The position numbers and the translations under genes were made by a program. Below, piece by piece: positions 53,140 through 61,012 of a stretch of 64,000 nucleotides of DNA. The notes under the pieces were generated by a model. The model saw nothing but the letters and a program-made list of their open reading frames with translations, made no database searches and was not told where the DNA came from. Position 1 is the stretch's first letter. Each line of letters opens with the position of its first letter. Origin of the DNA: VAZQ01 sp963739385 (GTDB lineage: Bacteria > Pseudomonadota > Alphaproteobacteria > Rhizobiales > Xanthobacteraceae); assembly GCA_963739385.1 (NCBI GenBank), contig CAVUAI010000001.1, forward strand, positions 1 to 64,000, written 5' to 3'.

Positions 53140-54383
53140 GCGAACCGCTGTTACGTCCCAGGCGCAAGAACCCGCTGAAGAAGACGCGGCTGCCGCTGAG
53201 CCCGCAAGCCGTGCGCAGCCGCACCGCCCACGGCCTCACCGCCGCCGCGGCCGAGGGGCGCTTTGCGCTGCAGGTGTGCGCGGACTGCGGGACGGCGGTC
53301 TATCCGCCGCGCGACGCCTGCCCGGCCTGCCTCTCTCCTCGTCTTCCGTTTACCATCGTGGAGAATGGCGGAACGCTGCTCGCCGAGACGACGGTGCGCA
53401 CCTCCACCGATCCCTATTTCCGCGAGCGCACCCCATGGCGCGTCGGCAGCGTCAAGCTCGATGCCGGCCCGGTCGTCGTTGCGCATCTGCACGGCGACGC
53501 GGTCGAGGGCGTGCGCGTGCGCATGGAGCTCAAGCTCGACAAGAGCGGCGCGCCGGCGATGTTCGCGCTGCCGGACAAGGACACGCCCAACATGGCCGAC
53601 GATCCGCAATGGCGTGAGATGACGTGCGATCCCAAGTTTCGCCGCGTGCTGATCACCGACGGCAGGACCGCCGTCGGGCAAGCGATGGCGAGGGCCTGTT
53701 CCGATGCCGGCGCGTCGATCGTCTTCGTCGGGATTGCGGATGCCTGGAAGCCGTTCCCAGGCGCCGAGCGATTGCGGAGCATCGACCGGGTCGAAATCGT
53801 GCCGGTGGACGTGACCGATACGGAGTCCGTGACCGAGCAGGCGGAACAGAACGGCGCGCGGATCGATATCGTCATCAACACGGCCGAGCACGTACGCTCC
53901 GGCGGCTTGGTGGATCGCCGCGGCCTCACCGTCGCGCGCGAAGAGATGGATATCCGGTATCTCGGGCTGATGCGGCTCGCGCAGGCCTTCGGTCCGGTCC
54001 TGCGCGCGCGCGGCGCCGACGGGGTCAATTCGGCGGCGGCCTTCGTCAATCTCATTTCCGTGCACGCGCTTGCGAACTGGCCGAGCTACGGGGCCTATTC
54101 GGCGACCGAGGCGGCCTGCCTGTCGGCCGCGCAGTGCCTGCGTGCGGAGTTGCGTCCCGGCGGCGTCAAGGTCGTCAACGTCTTCTTCGGACCCCTCGAT
54201 ACCGAGTGGTTCCAGACCGTGCCGCCGCCCAAGGTGGCGCCTGCGGCGCTTGCCGGCGCGGTCGTCGATGCCCTCCGGCGCGGACTTGAAGACGTATTCG
54301 TCGGCGACGTCGCCCATGACATACGCCAGCGGCTTGCCGTGAATCCGAAAGCGCTCGAGCGCGAGATGGCCGACCAGGGATGA
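53136..54383 (+). CDS. DUF35 (zinc ribbon/OB-fold) fused to a degenerate SDR domain
   Basis: A 415-residue two-domain protein. The N-terminal part has a zinc ribbon (Cys48, 51, 62, 65: CADC...CPAC) and an OB-fold, the DUF35 architecture that accompanies thiolase-like aldolases. From about residue 169 it is an SDR-type Rossmann domain. The SDR is degenerate: the nucleotide-binding loop reads TDGRTAVG instead of TGxxxGxG, and the YxxxK catalytic motif is YSATE, with Glu at position 325 in place of Lys, although Ser308 and Tyr321 remain. It is probably not an active dehydrogenase. The GTG start overlaps the stop of the (repaired) thiolase frame (GTGA). It overlaps the cyclase gene by four bases. 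Confidence 0.82.
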   Translation: MSEPLLRPRRKNPLKKTRLPLSPQAVRSRTAHGLTAAAAEGRFALQVCADCGTAVYPPRDACPACLSPRLPFTIVENGGTLLAETTVRTSTDPYFRERTPWRVGSVKLDAGPVVVAHLHGDAVEGVRVRMELKLDKSGAPAMFALPDKDTPNMADDPQWREMTCDPKFRRVLITDGRTAVGQAMARACSDAGASIVFVGIADAWKPFPGAERLRSIDRVEIVPVDVTDTESVTEQAEQNGARIDIVINTAEHVRSGGLVDRRGLTVAREEMDIRYLGLMRLAQAFGPVLRARGADGVNSAAAFVNLISVHALANWPSYGAYSATEAACLSAAQCLRAELRPGGVKVVNVFFGPLDTEWFQTVPPPKVAPAALAGAVVDALRRGLEDVFVGDVAHDIRQRLAVNPKALEREMADQG

Positions 54384-55171
54384 GTTCGATGGCGTCCGAT
54401 CCACTCGCTTTCGCGCGCGCCGTCGCCACCGGGACGATTCGCGTGGTCGACCTCACGCAGACGCTGGCGCAGGATTTCCCCACCATCGTGCTGCCCCCGG
54501 AGCTCGGCCAGTGCGCGCCGTTCCGGCTGGAAGAGGTCTCGCGCTATGACGAGCGCGGTCCCGCTTGGTACTGGAACAACTTTAGCACCGGTGAGCACAC
54601 CGGCACGCACTTCGACGCGCCCATCCACTGGATCTCCGGCAAGGACCTGCCGAACAATTCAGTCGACACTATCGATGTTGCGAAATTCATCGCACCGGCG
54701 GCGGTGATCGATTGCTCGCGTGAGTGCGCCGCCGATCCCGATTTCATGCTGACGATTGCTTTCGTTGAGGCCTGGGAGGCACATCATGGCCGGATAGAGC
54801 CGGGGCACTGGGTTCTGCTGCGCACCGACTGGTCGAAAAAGCCGTACGCCGGCTACGCCGGCATGCGCGAGGACGGCGCGCACACGCCCGGTCCCGAGCC
54901 GGCGGTGGTGAAATGGCTGGTCGAGGAGCGCGACGTGCACGGCTTCGGCACTGAAACCATCGGCACCGACTACGGCCAGGGCCAGCATTTCAACCCGCCC
55001 TATCCCGCGCACTTCTATATGCACGGCAAGGGCCGCTACGGCCTGCAATGCCTCACCAATCTCGATCTGCTGCCGCCGAAGGGGGCGGTGATCGTCGCCG
55101 CGCCGCTGAAGATCAAGCAGGGTTCGGGAAGCCCGCTGCGGGTCTTGGCGCTGCTGCCGGGCGGCGCGTGA
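54380..55171 (+). CDS. Cyclase-family (KynB-like) metal-dependent hydrolase
   Basis: A 263-residue member of the cyclase/arylformamidase family (KynB type). The hallmark HTGTHFDAPIHW gives the metal-binding H-x-G-T-H-x-D motif. Relatives hydrolyse N-formylkynurenine or open cyclic amides/lactones. ATGA overlap with the upstream gene indicates coupling. In a catabolic operon with a Rieske oxygenase it may act after ring cleavage. The substrate is unknown. Confidence 0.88.
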   Translation: MSSMASDPLAFARAVATGTIRVVDLTQTLAQDFPTIVLPPELGQCAPFRLEEVSRYDERGPAWYWNNFSTGEHTGTHFDAPIHWISGKDLPNNSVDTIDVAKFIAPAAVIDCSRECAADPDFMLTIAFVEAWEAHHGRIEPGHWVLLRTDWSKKPYAGYAGMREDGAHTPGPEPAVVKWLVEERDVHGFGTETIGTDYGQGQHFNPPYPAHFYMHGKGRYGLQCLTNLDLLPPKGAVIVAAPLKIKQGSGSPLRVLALLPGGA

Positions 55172-55204
55172 TGCGGGCGCAAATTCCTTCCTTGGTTGTC
55201 CGCC

Positions 55205-55936
55205 ATGGCCGCTCGTAACGTCGCGGTCGTCACCGGCGGCGCCGGCGGAATCGGCGCCGGCATCTGCCGGCAGATGCTCGCTGCCGGCTACGAGGTCGTC
55301 TCGCTCGACCTGCGCAAACCCGACCGGCCGGACGGCCGGCTGCACGCGATCGAGGTCGATCTGCTTGACGGCGCGGCAACCGCGCAGGTCGCGGCCGACG
55401 TCGCCAGGCGCTTCGCGGTCACCCATGTCGTGCACAATGCCGGCGTCATCCGCGCCGCGCTCTTGGCCGACGCCAAGGAAGAGGATCTGCACGCGCTCGC
55501 GCAGCTGCATCTCGGCGCGCCGCTTCTCATCGTGCAGGCGGCCCTTCCCGGCATGATCAGGGACCGCTTCGGCCGCGTCGTGCTGATCTCGTCCCGCGCC
55601 GCGCTCGGTCTGCAGACGCGCTCGGCCTATTCCGCGACCAAGGCCGGGATGATCGGACTGGCGCGCACCTGGGCGCTCGAGCTTGCGCCGAGCGGCATTA
55701 CCGTCAACGTGGTGGCGCCGGGTCCGATCGCGGACACCGGGATGTTTCGCGACGTCATCCCGCAGGGCAGTGAGCGCGAGCGCGCGCTCGCCGATTCGAT
55801 TCCCGTGAAGCGCCTCGGCCGCAGCGACGACGTCGCCCGCGCCGTGATGTTTTTTGCCGATCGCGAAAACGGCTTCGTGACCGGGCAGACGCTCTTCGTC
55901 TGCGGCGGGTCGAGCGTCGGCACGCTGGTGATCTGA
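55205..55936 (+). CDS. Short-chain dehydrogenase/reductase
   Basis: A 243-residue SDR with all catalytic elements: VVTGGAGGIGAGI (cofactor loop), VVLISSRAAL (Ser) and YSATKAGMIGL (Tyr and Lys). It ends VTGQTLFVCGG as in many 3-oxoacyl- or diol-dehydrogenases. It may oxidise the cis-diol made by the Rieske oxygenase or reduce a keto intermediate. The ATG at 55205 is chosen over an upstream TTG at 55196. The ribosome binding site is weak. It is the last gene of the operon, 33 bases after the cyclase gene. Confidence 0.92.
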   Translation: MAARNVAVVTGGAGGIGAGICRQMLAAGYEVVSLDLRKPDRPDGRLHAIEVDLLDGAATAQVAADVARRFAVTHVVHNAGVIRAALLADAKEEDLHALAQLHLGAPLLIVQAALPGMIRDRFGRVVLISSRAALGLQTRSAYSATKAGMIGLARTWALELAPSGITVNVVAPGPIADTGMFRDVIPQGSERERALADSIPVKRLGRSDDVARAVMFFADRENGFVTGQTLFVCGGSSVGTLVI

Positions 55937-55962
55937 CCGGGCGGCTTACTGGCGAAAAGCGC

Positions 55963-56853
55963 CTAGGCGCAGAGGGCGCGAACGTGCCGGGCGGCTGCAT
56001 CGAGGGACCACTGCGGCACGAGGATGCCGCCGATGATCGCAGTTGTGTGCACGCCGTCGAACCATTCCGGCCGGATGTCCTCCTTCTTGCGCACGCGATA
56101 AATCCGCTCGTTGATCTGCGAGCAGACCTCGAACAAGCTCTGCGCTGCGCCGCCGCCGTCGTCGAGGAGAATGACGATGTCGGCCTCATGCGCGAGGTTG
56201 GCAGCCGTCTTCTGGCGCGAATAGGAATCGCTGCACATGGTCTTGCTTATCTTGACCGGAAGCTCGGATGTCCGGATGCGTTCGATCACCTCGCTGAAGG
56301 TGACCGTGTTGCCGGTGACTTGGCCCACCAGCGCAAGGGGGCGGTCCTTGTCGAGCGGCACCATGTCCAGGTCGGATGCCTGCTCGATGACGTAGCAGCG
56401 GCGGTGCTGCTCTTCCGCGATCTTTTTCGCCGTCAAGCAATGATGGTTGTCCCTCGTGCCCACGATGAGGATATCGAAGCCCTGGCTCGCCAGCCGCTCC
56501 ACGACACGGTCGAGCTTTGCGATGAATGGGCAGATCAGATCGTCGAGCAAATCGACGCCGCGTGCCACCAGGCTCTCCTTGGTGTCCTTCTTGAGCCCGT
56601 GAAAGCCGAGCACCAGCCGGTCGCCTTCGCCCAACGCCGAAAGATCGCGCGCGACCGAGACGTTGTTCAAGCCTGGATATCCCGCCAGCAACTCGGCCTC
56701 GCGGCGCTCGATGCGGCTGAGCGTGTCGAATTCTCCCGCGGCATTCTGGTGCGCGACCGAGAACGGCGGCCCGTCCAGCGCGCGTTCGTTCATCTCGCGG
56801 TAAGCGCGCGTGATGCCGAGGCAGAAGCCCGCATTCGCCGTGAGAACTTCCAT
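55963..56853 (-). CDS. Divergent IspH/LytB-family protein
   Basis: A 296-residue protein related to 4-hydroxy-3-methylbut-2-enyl diphosphate reductase. Three Cys at the positions of the 4Fe-4S ligands are present: GFCLGIT (Cys11), LICPFI (Cys108) and TMCSDSYSRQK (Cys207). His35 aligns with the first substrate-binding His. But the GHxGHPE block of true IspH reads GTRDNHHCL, so the proton-donating Glu is missing, and the SSNS block reads GGGAAQS. It is therefore likely a paralogue with another reductive function, not the essential isoprenoid enzyme. It is ten bases downstream of a membrane-protein gene on the same strand. Confidence 0.78.
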   Translation of the reverse strand: MEVLTANAGFCLGITRAYREMNERALDGPPFSVAHQNAAGEFDTLSRIERREAELLAGYPGLNNVSVARDLSALGEGDRLVLGFHGLKKDTKESLVARGVDLLDDLICPFIAKLDRVVERLASQGFDILIVGTRDNHHCLTAKKIAEEQHRRCYVIEQASDLDMVPLDKDRPLALVGQVTGNTVTFSEVIERIRTSELPVKISKTMCSDSYSRQKTAANLAHEADIVILLDDGGGAAQSLFEVCSQINERIYRVRKKEDIRPEWFDGVHTTAIIGGILVPQWSLDAAARHVRALCA

Positions 56854-56863
56854 GCCGGCTGCC

Positions 56864-57469
56864 TTAGACGCCGAAACGTGGTGCGAGTGGCGCCACCGCG
56901 CTCGCCTGCAAGCGCCGCATCAGACGGCACGCCAGCAGGCCGAGGACGGTGCCCAGCACAAAGCTGCCGATCACCACGCCGACGGCTTTGGAAGGCGAAG
57001 CAAGGATCACCGCGTTCTGCGCCGCCGGACCGAACACGAACGTCGTCAGGTAGTTGCTGGCGGCATAGAGGCCGGCATAGAGCCCGGCGAGAGCCGGCAG
57101 CCATATGCCGGAGCGCGCCTGCGCGGCGTTGTTGAGCAACATCGCCGCCACGCCACCCGCGACGAGCGCCGCGAGCAAGGTGCCGCTGTGCTCCAGATTG
57201 GCCGGGAAGACAAAGCTCAGCGCGAGCGCTCGCAGGAAACCGATCACCGGAAACACCATCGGCTTGCCGGTCTTGAGGAACAGGAGCGTGAGCAGAAACG
57301 CCATCAACGGCCCGAATACGATCTGCGGCAGCCCCGGGTAGAAAATGCCCAGGCTGCGAAAGACGTCCGCCGGGAGCAGACCGATCGACTTGAGGATTGG
57401 ATTGATCGTGACCGCGATGAGTGTGACCACAACCGTCCAGATGATATCGTCCCGGCGCATGTCCGACAT
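56864..57469 (-). CDS. Six-span membrane protein of unknown function
   Basis: A 201-residue integral membrane protein with five or six hydrophobic helices (first span VVVTLIAVTINPILKSIGLL; LAALVAGGVAAMLLNN; VGVVIGSFVLGTVLGLLACRL). The size and the Gly/Ala-rich character suggest a vitamin or metal transporter component (ECF S-component-like), but I cannot confirm a family. The ATG at 57469 has GGAGG nine bases upstream. It precedes the LytB-like gene by ten bases, so the two probably form an operon between the catabolic island and the cobalamin genes. Confidence 0.68.
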   Translation of the reverse strand: MSDMRRDDIIWTVVVTLIAVTINPILKSIGLLPADVFRSLGIFYPGLPQIVFGPLMAFLLTLLFLKTGKPMVFPVIGFLRALALSFVFPANLEHSGTLLAALVAGGVAAMLLNNAAQARSGIWLPALAGLYAGLYAASNYLTTFVFGPAAQNAVILASPSKAVGVVIGSFVLGTVLGLLACRLMRRLQASAVAPLAPRFGV

Positions 57470-57588
57470 GGGGTCGCCTCCGCTTGCATGCGTGAACAGG
57501 ACAGTCTCACGCTGCATCGATGTTATCGATGGCGCAGGATCGTTGCAATTGCAGGAATGCCGCCCGCGCTCAACAGCACTCGGCTCGC

Positions 57589-58614
57589 TCAGGCCGTTGC
57601 GAGTCGTGCATGCAGGCGATCCCAGTCGGTGTCGCGCGGGATGCCGAACCGCAGCCATGTCGGGTGCTCGTGGAAGGCGCGCACGATGATGCCCGCGTTT
57701 CCGAGCTGTCGGAAGATCTGGCTGGCCGAGGAGCTTCGCGTCAGCCGGAACAGGGACGTGCCGCCGACCACCTCGATGCCGGCGTCCGCCAGCAGGCGGT
57801 CGAGCTTGGCCGCGGCACCGGCGAGTTTCCCGCGCGTCGCTTCGATCCACGCGTAATCGGCGAGCGCGTGCTCGGCGATGGCGATCGCCGGACCGGATAC
57901 CGCCCAGGGGCCGAGGCTCGCGACCAGCCGCGCGGCGAGTGCCGGGGCGGCGAGCGCGAAGCCCAGCCGCAGCCCGGCCAACCCGAAGAACTTGCCGAAG
58001 GATCGCAATACGATGATGTTCTCCCGGTCGGTTTCGCCGGCCAGGCTGGTCTCTGCGGGCCCGACCTCCATGAATGCTTCGTCCACCACGAGAACCCCTG
58101 AGCGGGCTTTGAGCGTGTCGGCAAGCGCCAGCAGCGACTCCTTGCCGACGATCCGCCCATCGGGATTATTGGGATTGACGACGACCGCCAGGTCGGCGGC
58201 ACCAAGCTGGTCGATACTTGTCGCGTCCAGGACGGTGTGCCCAACCAGGGCGGCGGCGCGTGCATGCTCGGAATAGGTCGGACCGAGAATTGCCGCGCGT
58301 CCCGCAGGCGCCAGGGCCGCGACCAGCGGCAACAGGATCTGCGTGCCCGGTGCGGGTGCAACGTGCGCCGCGGACGGAGCCCCGTAGGCGCGCGCAGCGA
58401 CGGCGGCGAGCCGACCATTCGCCTCCGCATCGGGCAGCCGCACAAACGTGTCCGGCGAAAGCGAGGGCAGGGGATAGGAAAAGGGATTGATCCCGGTTGA
58501 CAGGTCGATGAAAGGTTGCGGCGCGTCCGGAAACATCCGCCGCGCCGCCGCGAGGTCACCGCCGTGCTCCGGCGGTGCCGCGCCTGATTGGAAGATCATG
58601 ACCGTCGCGCTCAC
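57589..58614 (-). CDS. cobC: Threonine-phosphate decarboxylase (cobalamin biosynthesis)
   Basis: A 341-residue PLP enzyme that makes (R)-1-aminopropan-2-ol phosphate, the aminopropanol linker of cobalamin. Named cobC in Pseudomonas denitrificans nomenclature and cobD in Salmonella. PEHGGDLAAARR at the start and the aminotransferase-like PLP site RSFGKFFGLAGLRLGF (catalytic Lys) are diagnostic, with NPNNPDG before it. The start is the GTG at 58614 (AGGAG 11 bases upstream) or the ATG at 58599. The latter would share a CATG with the divergent cbiB start. Confidence 0.9.
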   Translation of the reverse strand: MSATVMIFQSGAAPPEHGGDLAAARRMFPDAPQPFIDLSTGINPFSYPLPSLSPDTFVRLPDAEANGRLAAVAARAYGAPSAAHVAPAPGTQILLPLVAALAPAGRAAILGPTYSEHARAAALVGHTVLDATSIDQLGAADLAVVVNPNNPDGRIVGKESLLALADTLKARSGVLVVDEAFMEVGPAETSLAGETDRENIIVLRSFGKFFGLAGLRLGFALAAPALAARLVASLGPWAVSGPAIAIAEHALADYAWIEATRGKLAGAAAKLDRLLADAGIEVVGGTSLFRLTRSSSASQIFRQLGNAGIIVRAFHEHPTWLRFGIPRDTDWDRLHARLATA

Positions 58615-59566
58615 GCTGCTCGCGCTCCTGATCGAGGTCGTGGCCGGTTATCCGGACCGGCTGACGCGCGCAATCGGCCATCCCGTCATGTGGATGGGCG
58701 CTCTGATCGGCGCCTTGGACAGGCGGTGGAATCGCGACGCCGCGTCCCCGGAGTTACGACGAACCCTCGGAACGCTCGCGGTGCTGGTCGTCGTCGGCGT
58801 GGTCGGCACAGTGACGTTCGTCATCGAATGGAGCCTTCTGAGCCTGCCGTTTGGGCTGATCGGCGCGGGCATACTCGCTAGCACCCTGCTGGCCCAGCGC
58901 AGCTTGCACCACCACGTGGCGCGCGTCGCCGATGCGCTCGAGCGCACGGGCGTTGACGGCGGGCGCGAGGTGGTCTCGCATATCGTCGGACGCGACACCC
59001 GCTCGCTCGACGAGGGCGGGATCGCGCGTGCGGCCATCGAAAGCCTCGCCGAGAATTTTTCCGACGGGGTGGTTGCGCCCGCCTTCTGGATGATCATCGC
59101 AGGGCTCCCCGGTGCTGCAATCTACAAGGCCGTCAACACCGCCGACAGCATGATCGGCCATCGCACGCCGCGCCACCTGGCCTTTGGCTGGGCCGCCGCC
59201 CGTCTCGACGACCTCATCAACCTGCCGGCATCCCGCCTCTCGGCCTTCCTTATCATTGCGGCAGCCGCGGTGACAAAAGGGGCTTCGGCTTCGGCGTCCT
59301 GGCGCGCCGTGCGGCGCGACGCCAGTCGCCACCGTTCGCCCAACGCCGGTTATCCGGAAGCGGCAATCGCAGGCGCGCTCGGTCTCGCGCTCGCAGGCCC
59401 GCGCAGCTATGGCGGTGTCCGCGTCGATGATGCCGTCATGGGAGACGGCCGGCGCGAGGCGAAAGCGGCGGATATCAGGGCGGCGCTCGCTTTATACCGT
59501 CGTGCCGACGCAATCCTGATTGCGATCGTAGCAGCGCTCCTCGTCGTGCTCATCGTGCCAGGGTGA
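58598..59566 (+). CDS. cbiB: Adenosylcobinamide-phosphate synthase
   Basis: A 322-residue inner-membrane protein (CbiB/CobD) that attaches the aminopropanol moiety to adenosylcobyric acid. GHPVMWMGALIGALD, GRDTRSLDEGGIARAAIESLAENFSDGVVAPAFW and SMIGHRTPRHLAFGWAAARLDDLINL are diagnostic. It has about five spans. The ATG is divergent from and overlaps the cobC 5' end. It converges with and overlaps the 3' end of cobQ by 17 bases. Confidence 0.93.
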   Translation: MTVALTLLALLIEVVAGYPDRLTRAIGHPVMWMGALIGALDRRWNRDAASPELRRTLGTLAVLVVVGVVGTVTFVIEWSLLSLPFGLIGAGILASTLLAQRSLHHHVARVADALERTGVDGGREVVSHIVGRDTRSLDEGGIARAAIESLAENFSDGVVAPAFWMIIAGLPGAAIYKAVNTADSMIGHRTPRHLAFGWAAARLDDLINLPASRLSAFLIIAAAAVTKGASASASWRAVRRDASRHRSPNAGYPEAAIAGALGLALAGPRSYGGVRVDDAVMGDGRREAKAADIRAALALYRRADAILIAIVAALLVVLIVPG

Positions 59567-61010
59567 GCAGACGGTCGAGATCGACATGTGCGGCAAGATG
59601 GGCCGCGAGCCGATCCAGGGTCTCATCGACCAGAGCGTCATATGCGATCGCGGATGGGCCTGCCGCCAGGCGCAGGAGCCAGGCGGAGCGCTGTCGGTCG
59701 TCGGCAAACAGGCTATGGATGTAGGTCCCGGTTACACGCCCGTCTGCGGAGGTCGCGCCCTCGGATGAGCCGTCGGCGAGGCGGGCGAAAGGGCGCGCCC
59801 GATCCGGGCCCTCGGTCAGGCCCATATGCATCTCGTATCCCGCGAACGGCACGCCGTCGCTGGTCGTGCCATGCACCGGCTCGAGGCGCTTGTCCCTGGT
59901 CAAATCGGTCTCGACATCGAGCAGGCCGAGACCATCGGCGGCACCCGGGGGGCCCTCGACGCCGTGCGCATCCCGTATGGTGCGTCCCAACATCTGATAT
60001 CCGCCGCACAGTCCGAGAACGCCGCCGCCCCGTCGCAGATGCGCCGCGATGTCGACATCGAAACCGGCCGCGCGCAACGCGGCCAGATCGGAAATCGTTG
60101 CCTTTGCCCCGAGCAGTATGACGAGGTCGGCGTCGCCGGGGAGCGCGCTGCCGGGCCGCGTCCGCACGAGGTCGACCGCAGGCTCGGCGTCGAGCGGGTC
60201 GAGGTCGTCGAAGTTGGCGACATGGGGCAGGATCGGCACCGCGATCCGGATTTTTGCCTTGGGCTTCAGGGGTCGCATGCCGTCGAGCGCGAGCACGTCC
60301 TCCGCCGGCAACATGCGCGCGTCGGGGAAGAAGGGCACGAGGCCGAGCGGCTCCCAGCCGGTGGCGCGCGCGATCGTCGTCATGCCGTCCGCGAACAGAG
60401 ACGGGTCGCCGCGAAACTTGTTGACGAGAAAACCGCCGATCTGCGCGGCGTCGGCAGCATCGATCACGGCTTTGGTGCCGACGAGGCTCGCGATCACCCC
60501 GCCGCGGTCGATATCGCCAATGAGGACCACCGGCACGTCGGCGGCGCGCGCAAATCCCATATTGGCGATGTCGTTTGCGCGCAGGTTCACCTCCGACGCG
60601 CTGCCGGCGCCTTCGACCAGTATGATGTCGGCCTCACGCTTGAGGCGGGCGTAGCTGTCGAGCACGAAGGGCATGAGATCCGGCTTCATGCGCTGATACG
60701 CGGCAGCCTTGGCCGTTCCGTGAACGCGACCCTGCACCACCACCTGGGCGCCGACGTCGCTTTGCGGTTTGAGCAGGACCGGGTTCATGTGCACGCTCGG
60801 CGGCGCGCGCGCCGCGCGCGCCTGCAGCGCCTGCGCGCGGCCGATTTCGCCACCGTCCGTGGTCACCGCTGCGTTGTTGGACATGTTCTGCGGCTTGAAC
60901 GGCCGCACCGTGAGGCCGCGGTTTGCCAGAGCTCGCGCGACGCCGGCAACGATCAACGATTTGCCGACGTCGGAGCCCGTGCCCTGGAACATGAGCGCGC
61001 GCGCGGGCAA
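59550..61010 (-). CDS. cobQ: Cobyric acid synthase
   Basis: A 486-residue glutamine-dependent amidotransferase that amidates side chains b, d, e and g of adenosylcobyrinic acid a,c-diamide. The N-terminal ATP domain has MFQGTGSDVGKSLIVAG. The C-terminal class I-type glutaminase domain has the Cys in GLCGGYQMLG and the His in GTYIHSLF. It starts two bases after the cobO stop codon on the same strand. Confidence 0.95.
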   Translation of the reverse strand: MPARALMFQGTGSDVGKSLIVAGVARALANRGLTVRPFKPQNMSNNAAVTTDGGEIGRAQALQARAARAPPSVHMNPVLLKPQSDVGAQVVVQGRVHGTAKAAAYQRMKPDLMPFVLDSYARLKREADIILVEGAGSASEVNLRANDIANMGFARAADVPVVLIGDIDRGGVIASLVGTKAVIDAADAAQIGGFLVNKFRGDPSLFADGMTTIARATGWEPLGLVPFFPDARMLPAEDVLALDGMRPLKPKAKIRIAVPILPHVANFDDLDPLDAEPAVDLVRTRPGSALPGDADLVILLGAKATISDLAALRAAGFDVDIAAHLRRGGGVLGLCGGYQMLGRTIRDAHGVEGPPGAADGLGLLDVETDLTRDKRLEPVHGTTSDGVPFAGYEMHMGLTEGPDRARPFARLADGSSEGATSADGRVTGTYIHSLFADDRQRSAWLLRLAAGPSAIAYDALVDETLDRLAAHLAAHVDLDRLLTLAR

Positions 61011-61012
61011 GG

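Noticed and set aside
51957..54383. One 808-residue thiolase-DUF35-SDR gene
   Set aside because: The open frame is continuous, but the thiolase C-terminus and a GTGA stop/start overlap are seen in the shifted frame. I annotated two genes with a frameshift and kept the fusion as a finding.
55959..55970. GCGCCTAGGCGC as a terminator
   Set aside because: The palindrome has no loop and overlaps a stop codon; it cannot form a useful RNA hairpin.
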